A stretch of 64,000 bases of DNA from Micromonospora sp. NBC_00421 (GTDB lineage: Bacteria; Actinomycetota; Actinomycetes; Mycobacteriales; Micromonosporaceae). Below are positions 52,763-62,653 of this stretch, piece after piece. The stretch lies in contig NZ_CP107929.1 in NCBI RefSeq assembly GCF_036017915.1, positions 2,108,001 to 2,172,000 of the forward strand, read 5' to 3'. The notes beneath the pieces are model-generated. The model did no database searches. It had not been told where the DNA came from and was given only the letters and a program-made list of their open reading frames with translations. Every line of letters begins with the position of its first letter. Positions within the stretch are counted from its first letter, which is position 1. A program made the position numbers and the translations under genes.

Positions 52763-55045
52763 ATGTGGCATCCGCGTTTCCGCTCCGACCACGTACCCGT
52801 ACGGCTGCCCGAGGGGCACCTCGTGGTCCTGGGCGAGACCCGCAGTCTGCTCATCGACGACCCGGTCGCGGCGGACCTGGCCGACCTCCTGGACGGCACC
52901 GCGCCGCTGGCCGACGTGGTGGCCCGGCTGGCCGCCCGGCACCCGGTCGCCGCGGTCGCCGCCGCCCTGGCCCGGTTGCGCGGCCACGGCCTGCTCGCCT
53001 CCGGTCCGTCCGGGGTGCCGGTCGCCGAGGCCGCCGGCTGGGACGCCCGGGGCGTCGACCCGGCCGCCGGCCGGCGCTGGACCCGGTACGGCACGGTCAC
53101 CCTCGTCGATCTCGGTGCCCCCACCGTGTTCGAGACCGCCGAGGCGCTGCGGACGGTGGGGCTCACCGTCACGGTCACCCGGCCGGACGCCCCCGAGGCG
53201 GACCCGGCCACCGGCCGGGATCCGGTGCTGGTCGTCCCGTCGTCCCTGCTCGACCCGGCGCTGGCCGCCGTCAACGACAGGCACCTGGCCGCCGGGCGGC
53301 CCTGGACCCTGCTGCGCCCGCACGGCAACGTGGTCTTCCTCGGTCCACACCTGATCCCCGGCGAGACCGGCTGCTGGGCCTGCCTGCGTCAGCGTTGGGA
53401 GGCCAACGAACAGGTGGCGGCGTTCCTGACCGGGCAGGATCCTGCCGGCGAGGTGCCGTCGGCCGCCCGCGCGGTCGTTCCCGGGGTGGCCCTGGCGGTG
53501 GCCGGACTGCTCGCCGCCGACCTCGCGGTGCTGGCCACCCGGGGCCGCTCGCCCCGGCTGACCGGCCGGATGATCGCCCTGGACACCCGTGACCTGAGCA
53601 CCGAGAGCCACCACCTGGTCCGTCAGCCGCAGTGTCCGGCCTGCGGCGACCCGGACCTGGTCGGCAAGGCCGACCCCCGGATCGAGCTGCCCCCGGCCGG
53701 CACCCTGCCCAGCCGGGCCGACGGCTCCCGCACCCGCGACCCCGCCGAGACGTACCGGGCGCTGGCCCACCACGTCAGCCGGTACCTCGGGGTGGTCAGC
53801 CGACTGACCAGCCTGGAGACCGTGGACAACGGGGTCACCCACACCTACTCGGCCGGGCACAACTTCGCCCAGCCCCGGCAGCTCGCCGGGCTGCGTCGTA
53901 ACCTGCGCGGGCAGAGCGGCGGCAAGGGCCGCACCGACGTGCAGGCGCGGGTCAGCGCCATCGGCGAGGCGGTGGAACGCTGGTGCGGGGTGTGGCGTGG
54001 CGACCGCCCCGTGCACCGCGCGAGCTACCGTCAGCTCGGCCCGGACCGCGCCGTGCACCTGCGTGACCTGCTGCTCTTTTCCGACCGCCAGTACGCCGAC
54101 GCCGACCGGCTCAACCGGGACCTGGGCCACCTGCACCGGGTACCCCGGCCGCTGCCCGACGACCGGGAACTGGACTGGACCACCGGCTGGTCGCTCACCC
54201 ACGGCGTCGCCCGGGAACTGCCCGCCGCGCACTGCTGGTACGGCCACCCGGAGCAGACCACCCTCGGGGTCTGCGCGGCCGACTCCAACGGCTGCGCCGC
54301 CGGGTCCCACCTGTCGGAGGCGATCCTGCAGGGCTTCTGCGAACTCGTCGAACGCGACAGCGTGGCGCTGTGGTGGTACCACCGCTCCCGGCTGCCCGGG
54401 GTCGACCTGGCCTCGTTCGTCGACCCGTGGACGACCGCCTGCGTCGACCATCACGCCACAGCGCTCGGCCGCCAGCTGTGGGCCCTGGACCTCACCGCCG
54501 ACCTGGGGATACCCGCGTTCGCCGCGGTGTCCCGGCGGCTCGACGGCCCGCCGGAGGACGTGCTCGTCGGCTTCGGGGCGCACCTCGACGCACGGGTCGC
54601 GCTGACCCGGGCGCTGACCGAGGTCAACCAGTTCCTGCCGGCGGTGCCCGGCCCCACCGGTGGGCGGCTGCGCTACGGCGTCGACGACCCGGACAGCGCC
54701 CGCTGGTTCGGCACCGTCCGGGTCGACGAGCAGCCCTGGCTGACCCCGGACCCGTCCCGACCGGCCCGCACCCTGGCCGACCACCCGCCGCTGACCACCG
54801 GGGACGTCGCCGAGGACGTCCGCGTCTGTGTCCGTCTCGCCGCACGGGCCGGCCTGGAGGTGATCGTCGTCGACCAGTCCCGACCCGATGTCGAGCTGGC
54901 GGTGGTGAAGGTCGTGGTGCCGGGGCTGCGGCACTTCTGGCGGCGGCTCGGCCCCGGCCGGCTGTGGCAGGTCCCGGCCGCGCTGGGCCGCACCCCACTG
55001 GCCGCCGACGAACGGTCGGCCAACCCGCTGAACGTGTTCTTCTGA
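52763..55045 (+). CDS. TOMM cyclodehydratase: leader-binding/E1-like domain fused to YcaO
   Basis: 760 aa. The N-terminal winged-helix/RRE-like part (about 1-85) should bind the precursor leader. An E1-like C-type domain (about 95-320) contains two CxxC pairs, GCWACLRQRW (about 204-207) and QCPACGDP (about 290-293), the expected structural zinc site. The YcaO domain (about 325-760) contains RVSAIGEAVERWCGVW and SNGCAAGSHLSEAILQGFCELVERDSVALWWY, its ATP/Mg Glu-rich motifs. It should use ATP to cyclise Cys/Ser/Thr of a precursor to azolines. The C-terminus reads ANPLNVFF rather than a PxPxP tail. The ATG at 52763 has GGGGAGGAA at good spacing and is preferred over a GTG at 52736. Confidence 0.93.
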   Translation: MWHPRFRSDHVPVRLPEGHLVVLGETRSLLIDDPVAADLADLLDGTAPLADVVARLAARHPVAAVAAALARLRGHGLLASGPSGVPVAEAAGWDARGVDPAAGRRWTRYGTVTLVDLGAPTVFETAEALRTVGLTVTVTRPDAPEADPATGRDPVLVVPSSLLDPALAAVNDRHLAAGRPWTLLRPHGNVVFLGPHLIPGETGCWACLRQRWEANEQVAAFLTGQDPAGEVPSAARAVVPGVALAVAGLLAADLAVLATRGRSPRLTGRMIALDTRDLSTESHHLVRQPQCPACGDPDLVGKADPRIELPPAGTLPSRADGSRTRDPAETYRALAHHVSRYLGVVSRLTSLETVDNGVTHTYSAGHNFAQPRQLAGLRRNLRGQSGGKGRTDVQARVSAIGEAVERWCGVWRGDRPVHRASYRQLGPDRAVHLRDLLLFSDRQYADADRLNRDLGHLHRVPRPLPDDRELDWTTGWSLTHGVARELPAAHCWYGHPEQTTLGVCAADSNGCAAGSHLSEAILQGFCELVERDSVALWWYHRSRLPGVDLASFVDPWTTACVDHHATALGRQLWALDLTADLGIPAFAAVSRRLDGPPEDVLVGFGAHLDARVALTRALTEVNQFLPAVPGPTGGRLRYGVDDPDSARWFGTVRVDEQPWLTPDPSRPARTLADHPPLTTGDVAEDVRVCVRLAARAGLEVIVVDQSRPDVELAVVKVVVPGLRHFWRRLGPGRLWQVPAALGRTPLAADERSANPLNVFF

Positions 55046-55082
55046 CCGGGCCACCGGCCCGGCCGGACGAGGGGAGTCGACG

Positions 55083-55124
55083 ATGACCACAGCGGCGGAC
55101 GCCACCGGCCGGCGGACGCGGTGA
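55083..55124 (+). CDS. Candidate 13-codon ORF between the cyclodehydratase and SagB genes
   Basis: ATG 55083 is preceded by GAGGGGAG at 6-nt spacing, a strong ribosome-binding site, and encodes MTTAADATGRRTR then TGA. The stop overlaps the GTG of the dehydrogenase gene (GTGA). The dehydrogenase GTG has no Shine-Dalgarno of its own, so this ORF probably loads ribosomes for it. It could be only a translational leader. The peptide contains four Thr but no Cys or Ser, so it is unlikely to be a TOMM substrate. Confidence 0.5.
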   Translation: MTTAADATGRRTR

Positions 55125-56578
55125 GCACCGCACTGACCGGCCCGGCCGTGCAGGACCTGTACCGGCTGCGCCGGGACGCGGAGCTGGTGCTCGACGAGGA
55201 CGGTGCGGCCACCCTGCGCCAGGGGCGGTTCCGGTTGCGGCTGGAGCAGCCCGGGATGAGCCGGCGGGCGTTGCTGCTGCGACTGGGTGCCGGCTGGGTC
55301 AGCGACGTCGAGGTGGGCCGGCTGGTCAGCAGCCTGGAGGGGGAGACCCGGGTGCTCCCCGCGCAGCTGCTGCTGCGCCGGCTGCTCGGTCACTCCTGGC
55401 TGGAACGTCGGGCCCAGGTCGCCGACCGTCCGCTTGTGGAACTGCTGCCGACCGGGTTGGGGCGGGGCAGCCTGCCGGAGACCCGCCGGCACGTCCCCGG
55501 GGTCCGCTACCGGCTGTCCCGGTTCGCCGCCATGCAACACGAACGCGGCATGCTGGTCGCCACGTCACCGCTGAGCACCCTCGCCGTCGGCTGCGTCGAC
55601 GTGGCGCTCGGCGCGGTGCTGGCCGCGGCGGTGCAGGGCGTCGGCCCGGACACGGTGGCCCGGTCCCTGGCCGTGGCCCCCGACGTCGCCGGCCGGGTCC
55701 TCGACGAACTGGTCACCGCGCGGATCCTGGTCACCGCCGCCGAGTTCGCCGCCGAGGTCGACGAGGCACCGTTGGCCTACTGGTCGCCGGAGGAGCTGCG
55801 GCTGCACCACCGTTCCCGGGTGGGCCGGCACACGCTGCCGGTCGGCGGCACCTACCGGATGCGGGACCGGTTCCCCCCGCAGCCGCTGCCGCGCCCGTAC
55901 GACGGGGGGCGGGCCATCGAGTTGCCGCTGCCGGACCTGGCCACCATCGCCAAGGCCGATCCGTCGTTCAGTCAGGTCGTCGCGGCCCGGCACAGCGTGC
56001 GCGGGCACGACGACACCGCCCCGCCCACCCTCGACCAGCTGGCCGAGTTCCTGCACCGGGTGCAGCACGCCACGGTGACCGGGGAGTCCGGTGGTCAGCA
56101 GGTGGGGCACCGCCCCTACCCCGGTGGCGGCGGGATCTACGAACTGGAGCTGTATCCGCTGGTGCGCCGGTGCGCCGGCCTCGATCCGGGCCTCTACCAC
56201 TACGACTCCACCGGCCACCGGCTGGAGTCGGTCGCCGGATGGGGTCCGGCCGCCGACCGGTTGCTGGGCTACGCCCGCGCGGCCGGCGCGATGACCGGGC
56301 CACCGCAGCTCGTCCTGGTCGTCACGGCCCGGGTGCAGCGGCTGATGTGGAAGTACGAAGGGATGAGCTACGCCATGATCCTCAAGGACGCCGGGGTGCT
56401 GACCCACCAGATGTACCTCGTCGCCACCGCCATGGGCCTCGCCCCGTGTGCCCTCGGTGCCGGCGACTCGCACGCCTTCGCCGAACTGTCCGGCCTCGAC
56501 CCGCTCGTCGAGCCGAGCGTGGCCGACTTCCTGCTCGGCTCGGTCGGCGACGCACCGGAGGCGGTGGTCCGGCCGTGA
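55121..56578 (+). CDS. SagB-type azoline dehydrogenase (nitroreductase-like)
   Basis: 485 aa. The C-terminal half (about 280-485) is an FMN-dependent SagB/McbC nitroreductase-like domain: VVAARHSVRGHDDTAPPTLDQLAEFL, RPYPGGGGIYELELYPLV, YHYDSTGHRLE, MTGPPQLVLVVTARVQRLMWKYEGMSYAMILKDAGVLTHQMYLVATAMGLAPCALG. The N-terminal half is the helical docking region usual in longer SagB proteins. It should oxidise azolines formed by the YcaO enzyme to thiazoles or oxazoles. It is coupled to the 13-codon ORF and, by a GTGA overlap, to the secretion protein at 56575. Confidence 0.92.
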   Translation: MSTALTGPAVQDLYRLRRDAELVLDEDGAATLRQGRFRLRLEQPGMSRRALLLRLGAGWVSDVEVGRLVSSLEGETRVLPAQLLLRRLLGHSWLERRAQVADRPLVELLPTGLGRGSLPETRRHVPGVRYRLSRFAAMQHERGMLVATSPLSTLAVGCVDVALGAVLAAAVQGVGPDTVARSLAVAPDVAGRVLDELVTARILVTAAEFAAEVDEAPLAYWSPEELRLHHRSRVGRHTLPVGGTYRMRDRFPPQPLPRPYDGGRAIELPLPDLATIAKADPSFSQVVAARHSVRGHDDTAPPTLDQLAEFLHRVQHATVTGESGGQQVGHRPYPGGGGIYELELYPLVRRCAGLDPGLYHYDSTGHRLESVAGWGPAADRLLGYARAAGAMTGPPQLVLVVTARVQRLMWKYEGMSYAMILKDAGVLTHQMYLVATAMGLAPCALGAGDSHAFAELSGLDPLVEPSVADFLLGSVGDAPEAVVRP

Positions 56579-57384
56579 AGTTCCGTCGGCAGGCGCTGCA
56601 GCAGCTGGAGGCCCCCGAGCAGCTGGACCGGGCGGTCCGGCTGACCACCGTGCCGAGCTGGCTGGGCACCGCCGCGCTGGTGATCACCGTGGTGGTGGCC
56701 GGCATCTGGTCGGTGCGTACGGTGGTGCCCCGTACCGTCGAGGCGGCCGGGGTGCTGATCCACTCCAACGGCATCTCCGCCCTGGACGCGTTGGACAGTG
56801 GCCAGGTCACCAAGGTCTGGGCGGCCCCGCACCAGCGGGTCGTGAAGGGCACCCCGCTCTACAGCCTGCGTACCGTCGACGGGAAGATCCTGGTGGAGAC
56901 CGCGCCCGGCGACGCGTACGTGGTGTCCTGGCTGGTGTCGGAGGGGGAGATCGTCACCCCCGGCAGCCACCTGGCCGACCTGGAACGTCTCGACACCGCC
57001 GGGGACGCGTTGCAGGCCGTCGTCTACGCCCCCGCGGTGGCCGCCCCGCTGCTGCAACCGGGCGTCCCCGTCGAGGTGGCCGCCGCCGCCGCGCCACGCA
57101 ACGTGTTCGGCACCCTGGCCGGGCGGGTCCTCACGGTCGGCGCGTTCCCGGAGACCGAGGCGTCGCTGCGCGCCTTCCTCGGCACCGGTCAGGACGTCCG
57201 GCGGCTGCTGGCCGACGGCAGCGTCGTGCGGGTGACAGTGGCCCTGGAACCCGATCCGGCCGCCCCGGGTGGCCTGCGCTGGACCAAGGCCCCGCCGCCG
57301 TTCCAACTCAACTCGGCAAGCGAGGTCACCGCCTGGTTCACCGTCGCCCGGGAGCACCCGATCGACTGGTTGCTGCGCCGGTGA
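56575..57384 (+). CDS. HlyD-like NHLM secretion protein
   Basis: 269 aa from GTG 56575, overlapping the SagB stop (GTGA). An N-terminal cytoplasmic stretch (MKFRRQALQQLEAPEQLDRA) is followed by one transmembrane helix (about 28-47). An extracytoplasmic region has biotinyl/lipoyl-like wording (SGQVTKVWAAPHQRVVKGTPLYSLR, DAYVVSWLVSEGEIVTPGSHLADLE), as in HlyD adaptors. The position directly before two NHLM-type ABC transporters matches the NHLM bacteriocin secretion protein described by Haft and colleagues. In Gram-positive bacteria it probably scaffolds the exporter rather than crossing an outer membrane. Confidence 0.85.
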   Translation: MKFRRQALQQLEAPEQLDRAVRLTTVPSWLGTAALVITVVVAGIWSVRTVVPRTVEAAGVLIHSNGISALDALDSGQVTKVWAAPHQRVVKGTPLYSLRTVDGKILVETAPGDAYVVSWLVSEGEIVTPGSHLADLERLDTAGDALQAVVYAPAVAAPLLQPGVPVEVAAAAAPRNVFGTLAGRVLTVGAFPETEASLRAFLGTGQDVRRLLADGSVVRVTVALEPDPAAPGGLRWTKAPPPFQLNSASEVTAWFTVAREHPIDWLLRR

Positions 57385-59561
57385 CCGCGCCGACGACCGG
57401 GGCGGTCCCGGCACCGCAGCGGCCCCGGATCCGCCGACGGCGGGTCCGCACCCCCACCCTGATCCAGATGGAGGCGGTGGAGTGCGGGGCCGCCGCACTG
57501 GGCATCCTGCTCGGCCACCACGGCCGGCACGTACCGTTGGAGGAGCTGCGCCGGGTCTGCGGGGTCAGCCGGGACGGCTCCACCGCCGCCACCGTGCTCA
57601 AGGGCGCCCGCCGGTACGGCATGGAGGCCAAGGGTTTCCAGATGGACCTGGTCGGCCTGCGTACGGTGGCCCTGCCGGCGGTGCTGTTCTGGCGCTTCGA
57701 GCACTTCGTCGTCCTGGAGGGGCTGGGCCGCAAGGTCTGGATCAACGACCCGGCCACCGGCCCCCGGGCGGTGAGCTGGGACGAGTTCGACGGCGCCTTC
57801 ACCGGCATCGTGCTCACCATGCGCCCCGGGCCGCAGTTCCAGCCCGGCGGGGCCCGCTACCGGATGGTCCGGGCCTTGGCGGAACGCTGGCGTGGCCCCG
57901 GTTCGGCGATCGTGCAGATGCTCCTGCTCGGCCTGCTGATCGCCCTGGTCGGGTTGACCGTCCCGGTGCTGGCCCGGGTCTTCGTCGACCGGGTGCTGCT
58001 CCAGGAGGACCGGGCGGCCTTCGCCGGCCTGGTCGCCGCGGTGGCGGTGGCCACCGTGCTGACCTTCCTGGCCAGCTGGTTGCAGCAGCGGCTGACCGTC
58101 CGCACGGAGACCGCGCTGGCGTTGGCCAGCGCCGCCCGCTTCTTCCGACATCTGTTGCGACTACCGCCGACGTTCTTCGACCAACGGCAGGCCGCGGACC
58201 TCAGCCAGCGGGTGCGCGGCAACGACGTGGTCGCCGAGGTGCTGACCCGACGGGCGGCCACCACCGTCGTCGACACCGCCCTGGTGCTGGCGTACGGCGC
58301 CCTGCTGTGCCAGTACGACCTGGTCCTCGGGTGGTGCGCGGTGGTGCTGGCCGGGTTGAACGTCACCGTGTTGCGGGTCGTCGCGGCGACCCGTTCGGTG
58401 GCGGTGGCCGGGTTGCAGGCCGACCGCAGCAAACTGGTCACCGCCGTCTACACCACCGTGCAGATGATCGAGACGGTGAAGGCCGGTGGTGAGGAGGAAC
58501 GTGCCGCCGCCCGGTTCGCCGCCCGCAACGCCACGGTCGCCAGTCGCCAGCAACGGCTCGGGGTGCCCACCGCGGTGCTGTCCGTCCTGCCGGCCCTGCT
58601 GGCCGCGCTGACCACGGCGGTGCTGCTCGGTCTGGGCAGCGACCGGGTGGTGACCGAGGCGATGAGCGTCGGGGTGCTGGTCGGCATGCAGGGCCTGGCC
58701 GCCGCGATGAACCGTCCGTTGGGCAACCTCACCGCGCTGGGCTCCCGGTTGCAGGACATGAGCGCCGACCTCAACCGGCTGCGGGACGTGGAGCGCTATC
58801 CGTTGCCGGACGACGACGCGCCGACGCTCCCGGCCGCGCCGATGGAGGGGCACCTGCGCATCGAGGACGTCACCTTCGGCTACCACCCGTTGGGCAAGCC
58901 GCTGCTGTCCGGGTTCACCCTCGACCTGCCCCCGGGCGCCCGGGTCGCCCTGGTGGGCCGCTCGGGCAGCGGCAAGTCGACAGTCGGGCGGCTGGTCGCC
59001 GGCCTGTACCGGCCGTGGACCGGCCGGGTCACCGTGGACGGCGTCGAACGGGTGGCGGTCGACGACGGGCTCTGGGCGGCCACCGTCGCCATGGTCGACC
59101 AGGACCAGCGGCTGTTCGAGGGCACCGTCCGGGACAACGTCACCATGTGGGACCTGACCGTGCCGGACGAGGACGTGCACGCCGCCCTCACCGACGCCTG
59201 CGTGCACGCCGAGGTGACCGCGCGGGCCGGTGGCCTGGCCAGCACCGTACGCGAGGGGGGCCGCAACTTCTCCGGCGGACAGCGGCAGCGGTTGGAGATC
59301 GCGCGGGCGCTGGTCCGCAACCCCCGGGTGCTGGTACTCGACGAGGCCACCAGCGCGCTGGACGCCGAGACCGAACGCCAGATCGACAGGCACCTGCGTC
59401 GACGCGGGGCGACCTGTCTGATCGTCGCGCACCGGCTGTCCACGGTCCGCGACTGCGACCTGATCGTCGTGCTCGACGCGGGCCGGGAGGTGGAACGCGG
59501 CACCCACGACGAACTGGTCGCGCGGGGCGGGGCGTACAGCCGCCTGGTCCGGGACCACTGA
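57381..59561 (+). CDS. NHLM-type ABC transporter with N-terminal C39 peptidase
   Basis: 726 aa from GTG 57381, overlapping the secretion gene stop (GTGA). The N-terminal C39 peptidase is complete: oxyanion Gln29 (LIQMEAVECG), catalytic Cys35, His108 (RFEHFVVLEG) and Asp123 (INDPATG). Six membrane helices (about 160-420) and a nucleotide-binding domain follow, with Walker A VGRSGSGKST (about 525), signature FSGGQRQRLEIARAL (about 630) and Walker [13 protein letters not shown] (about 650). It should cut the leader after a double-Gly-type site and export the mature peptide. Peptidase and ATPase motifs both look functional. Confidence 0.94.
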   Translation: MTAPTTGAVPAPQRPRIRRRRVRTPTLIQMEAVECGAAALGILLGHHGRHVPLEELRRVCGVSRDGSTAATVLKGARRYGMEAKGFQMDLVGLRTVALPAVLFWRFEHFVVLEGLGRKVWINDPATGPRAVSWDEFDGAFTGIVLTMRPGPQFQPGGARYRMVRALAERWRGPGSAIVQMLLLGLLIALVGLTVPVLARVFVDRVLLQEDRAAFAGLVAAVAVATVLTFLASWLQQRLTVRTETALALASAARFFRHLLRLPPTFFDQRQAADLSQRVRGNDVVAEVLTRRAATTVVDTALVLAYGALLCQYDLVLGWCAVVLAGLNVTVLRVVAATRSVAVAGLQADRSKLVTAVYTTVQMIETVKAGGEEERAAARFAARNATVASRQQRLGVPTAVLSVLPALLAALTTAVLLGLGSDRVVTEAMSVGVLVGMQGLAAAMNRPLGNLTALGSRLQDMSADLNRLRDVERYPLPDDDAPTLPAAPMEGHLRIEDVTFGYHPLGKPLLSGFTLDLPPGARVALVGRSGSGKSTVGRLVAGLYRPWTGRVTVDGVERVAVDDGLWAATVAMVDQDQRLFEGTVRDNVTMWDLTVPDEDVHAALTDACVHAEVTARAGGLASTVREGGRNFSGGQRQRLEIARALVRNPRVLVLDEATSALDAETERQIDRHLRRRGATCLIVAHRLSTVRDCDLIVVLDAGREVERGTHDELVARGGAYSRLVRDH

Positions 59562-59584
59562 TCCGCGCAGGCGAGGAGACGACG

Positions 59585-62500
59585 ATGAGCGGTACGACGC
59601 CGGACACCCCGGTCGGCGGCCTGATCGGTTTCTGCGGCGACGCCGTACGCCGGACCTGCCGGCTGGACGGGCCGGACGCCGGCTGGCTGATCACCGGCGG
59701 CGAGGCCGACCTGTTCGCGGTGCGCCGCTCGGGGCTGTACCCGTCGCGCCGGTTCCACGTGGCCCGGCTGCCCGCCGGTGGGCTGGTGCCGACGTCCACC
59801 GCGATCGGCGCCTGGCAGCTGATCCTGGTGCCGCTGCCCGGCACCGAGCTGCGCGGGCTCGGCGTCGGTGAGCTGTCGGTGCTGCAACGGCAGGTCCGCC
59901 GGCAGCGGGGGCCGGCCGACGCGGCGGGGGTGCGCGCACGGGCCGCCGCCGCGCAGCTGGTCGCCGCCGTCGACCTGGTGTTGCTCACCCTCGCCGACGC
60001 GCTGCGCCGGGGCCAGGCGCCCCGGGAGGCGTCCACCCTGGCCGGCCGCGAGATCGTCTCGCTGGCGCAGGGCAGCACGCTGACCGCCACCGGCGGGGTG
60101 TGGTGGCTGCGCTGCGCCGGTGGTCACCTGCGCCGCAACGACGGCGGCCCCAGTGAGACGTCCGGCGAGCAGGAACTGCTGCTGGTCGCCGGCCGGGACT
60201 GGGTGGTGGCCGACGCGCCGTGTGTGGTGGAGAGCCAGGCCAGCGCCGATCTGCTCGCCGCCGGCCAGCTCCGGGTGGCGGTGGACCAGCACGTGGCCCG
60301 GCTGCTGCGCACGGTGGAGGCGCGCGTCGCCGACGCCGACGCCGCGCTGCTGGACGCCGTCGAGCGTCGCCGGCAGGCCGACGCCGCCGTGGTGGCCGCG
60401 GCGGCCCGCCGCTCGATCGGGGTGATCGGCGCCGGCGAGGCGGTGGCCGTGCCGGAACGGGCCACCGAGTTCGACCTGTTCGGGCCGGCGGCGGCGGTGC
60501 TGCGGGTGGTCACCGCCGGGTGGGACGTCACCGTCGAGGAGCCGGCCGACCGGAGCCGGACACCGGACGGCGAGCGGGCCGCCGTACACGCCGTCGCCCG
60601 GTCCTCCAGCCTGTTCCTGCGGGACGTCCGGCTGCCCGACCGGTGGTGGCGGCGGGACCTGGGGCCGCTGATCGGCTGGCGGGACGGCGACGGCGGCGGG
60701 CCGCCGGTGGCGGTGCCCATGATGTTCCGCCGGGGCCGCTACCACCGGGTGGATCCGGAGACCCGGGTCCACCGCCGGATCGAGTCGGCCTTCGCCGCCG
60801 GTCTGGCCACCGCGGCCACCCAGGTCCAGGCCCCACTGCCGCACGTCACCTCGATGCGGCACCTGTTGCGCGCCGGCCTGGTCGGCGCGGCCCGCGACGT
60901 GCGCACCCTGCTGCTGGCCGCTGGCTGTGTGGCGGTGCTCGGCCTGGGCGTGCCACTGGCCACCGGCGCGGTGCTCGGCCAACTGGCGAGGCGCGGCGAG
61001 GTCGAGGGGCTGTCCGGGTTCCTCGCCCTGATGCTCAGCGCGGCCGTGGTGGCCGGCCTGCTCGGCGTCGCGCAGAATCTGCTGCTGCTGCGGTTGGACG
61101 GCCGGATGCAGTCCGGCGTGCAACTGGCCCTGTGGGACCGGTTGATGCGGCTGCCGGCCCGCTTCTTCAGCCGGCGCAGCAGCGGCGAGATCGCCAACTC
61201 GATGCTCGGCGTCGCCTTCGTCGGGGAGGCGCTCAGCGCCCTGCTGCCGCAGCTGCTCACCGCCGCGGCGACCGTGCTGGTGACCACCGCCATGCTGCTG
61301 CTCGTCGAGCCGGTGCTGGGCCTGTGGGGGTTGGGCGTCGTCGTGGTCAGCGGGCTGGCCTTCGCCGTGTTCACGCTGCGTGTGGTGGGGCAGCAGCGGG
61401 CCGCGCTGGCCGCCGAACACCGGGCGGCGGCGATGACCAACCAGCTGCTCGGCGGCATCGTCAAGCTCAAGCTGGCCGCCGCGGAGTCCCGCGCCCACGC
61501 CCGCTGGTCGGAGCTGGCCGCCACCGCGCGGGCGGCGCTGCAACGGGTCCGGCAGAGCCAGGCCGGGCTGATCGCCTTCGCCACCGTACTGCCGGTCGCC
61601 GGCCAGCTGGTGCTCTTCGCCGTCCTGATGGGCCCGCTGGCCGGGCAGGTGTCGCCTACCGACTTCTTCGTGCTCAACGTCGGGTTCGCGATGCTGCTCG
61701 GCGCGCTGCTGGTGCTGGTCTCCGCCGGGGTCGAGGTGATCGCCGCGGTGCCCCGGCTGGGCAGCCTGCGCGACATCCTGGCCGCCGAACCGGAGGCCCG
61801 GCCGGACCGGGTGGACCCGGGGGAGCTACGTGGTGGGATCGGCCTGCACCGGCTCACCTTCGCCTACCAGCCCGACGACCCGCCGGTGCTCGTCGACGTC
61901 GACCTGCACGTGCGGCCCGGCGAGTTCGTCGCGGTGGTCGGGCCCAGCGGATGCGGCAAGTCCACCCTGCTGCGCCTGCTGCTCGGCTTCGAACGCCCCC
62001 AGCAGGGCGCGGTGCTCTACGACGGGCAGGACCTGTCCGAACTGGACGTGCAGGCGGTCCGACGGCAGTGCGGGGTGGTCCTCCAGGACGGTCAGCTCTT
62101 CGCCGGCTCGGTACGCGACAACATCTGCGGCGCCGGCGGGTTCACCCTGGACGAGGTCTGGGAGGCGGCCCGGATGGCGGGGCTCGCCGACGACCTGGAG
62201 GCGTTGCCGATGGGGATGAGCACGATGGTGCCGTTCGGCGGTGGCACCCTCTCGGTCGGGCAGCGGCAGCGGGTGCTGATCGCCCGCGCGTTGGCGCCCC
62301 GACCCCGGATCCTCTTCTTCGACGAGGCGACAAGCGCGCTGGACAACCGTACCCAGGAGGTGGTGACCCGGAGCACGGCGACGCTGGCGGCCACCCGCCT
62401 GGTGATCGCGCACCGGCTGTCCACGGTGCGCGACGCGGACGTCATCGTGGTGCTCGACCAGGGACGCATCGTGCAGCGGGGCAGCTACGCCGAGCTGATG

Positions 62501-62653
62501 GAGCAGCCCGACGGGTTGTTCCACCGGCTGGCCCGGCGGCAGTTGCTCACCGAGCCCGACAGCCCCCCGCCGCCCGGGGAGCAGCCGCCGCGCGACGGTC
62601 AGCCGTTGTCGACGGGGCTGCCGTCCTCGACGGACAACTCCGCGCCGAGGTGA
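59585..62653 (+). CDS. NHLM-type ABC transporter with long N-terminal domain
   Basis: 1022 aa, start ATG 59585 with GGCGAGGAGA just upstream. About 410 N-terminal residues include a cyclic-nucleotide-binding-like barrel ([34 protein letters not shown]). Then come six membrane helices (about 430-740) and a nucleotide-binding domain with Walker [11 protein letters not shown], signature [15 protein letters not shown] and Walker [13 protein letters not shown]. The overall build fits the second, peptidase-free NHLM ABC transporter that accompanies the C39 type. The signature has Val in place of the first Gly of LSGGQ. The 3' end overlaps the convergent MerR gene by 55 bp (62599-62653). Confidence 0.92.
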   Translation: MSGTTPDTPVGGLIGFCGDAVRRTCRLDGPDAGWLITGGEADLFAVRRSGLYPSRRFHVARLPAGGLVPTSTAIGAWQLILVPLPGTELRGLGVGELSVLQRQVRRQRGPADAAGVRARAAAAQLVAAVDLVLLTLADALRRGQAPREASTLAGREIVSLAQGSTLTATGGVWWLRCAGGHLRRNDGGPSETSGEQELLLVAGRDWVVADAPCVVESQASADLLAAGQLRVAVDQHVARLLRTVEARVADADAALLDAVERRRQADAAVVAAAARRSIGVIGAGEAVAVPERATEFDLFGPAAAVLRVVTAGWDVTVEEPADRSRTPDGERAAVHAVARSSSLFLRDVRLPDRWWRRDLGPLIGWRDGDGGGPPVAVPMMFRRGRYHRVDPETRVHRRIESAFAAGLATAATQVQAPLPHVTSMRHLLRAGLVGAARDVRTLLLAAGCVAVLGLGVPLATGAVLGQLARRGEVEGLSGFLALMLSAAVVAGLLGVAQNLLLLRLDGRMQSGVQLALWDRLMRLPARFFSRRSSGEIANSMLGVAFVGEALSALLPQLLTAAATVLVTTAMLLLVEPVLGLWGLGVVVVSGLAFAVFTLRVVGQQRAALAAEHRAAAMTNQLLGGIVKLKLAAAESRAHARWSELAATARAALQRVRQSQAGLIAFATVLPVAGQLVLFAVLMGPLAGQVSPTDFFVLNVGFAMLLGALLVLVSAGVEVIAAVPRLGSLRDILAAEPEARPDRVDPGELRGGIGLHRLTFAYQPDDPPVLVDVDLHVRPGEFVAVVGPSGCGKSTLLRLLLGFERPQQGAVLYDGQDLSELDVQAVRRQCGVVLQDGQLFAGSVRDNICGAGGFTLDEVWEAARMAGLADDLEALPMGMSTMVPFGGGTLSVGQRQRVLIARALAPRPRILFFDEATSALDNRTQEVVTRSTATLAATRLVIAHRLSTVRDADVIVVLDQGRIVQRGSYAELMEQPDGLFHRLARRQLLTEPDSPPPPGEQPPRDGQPLSTGLPSSTDNSAPR

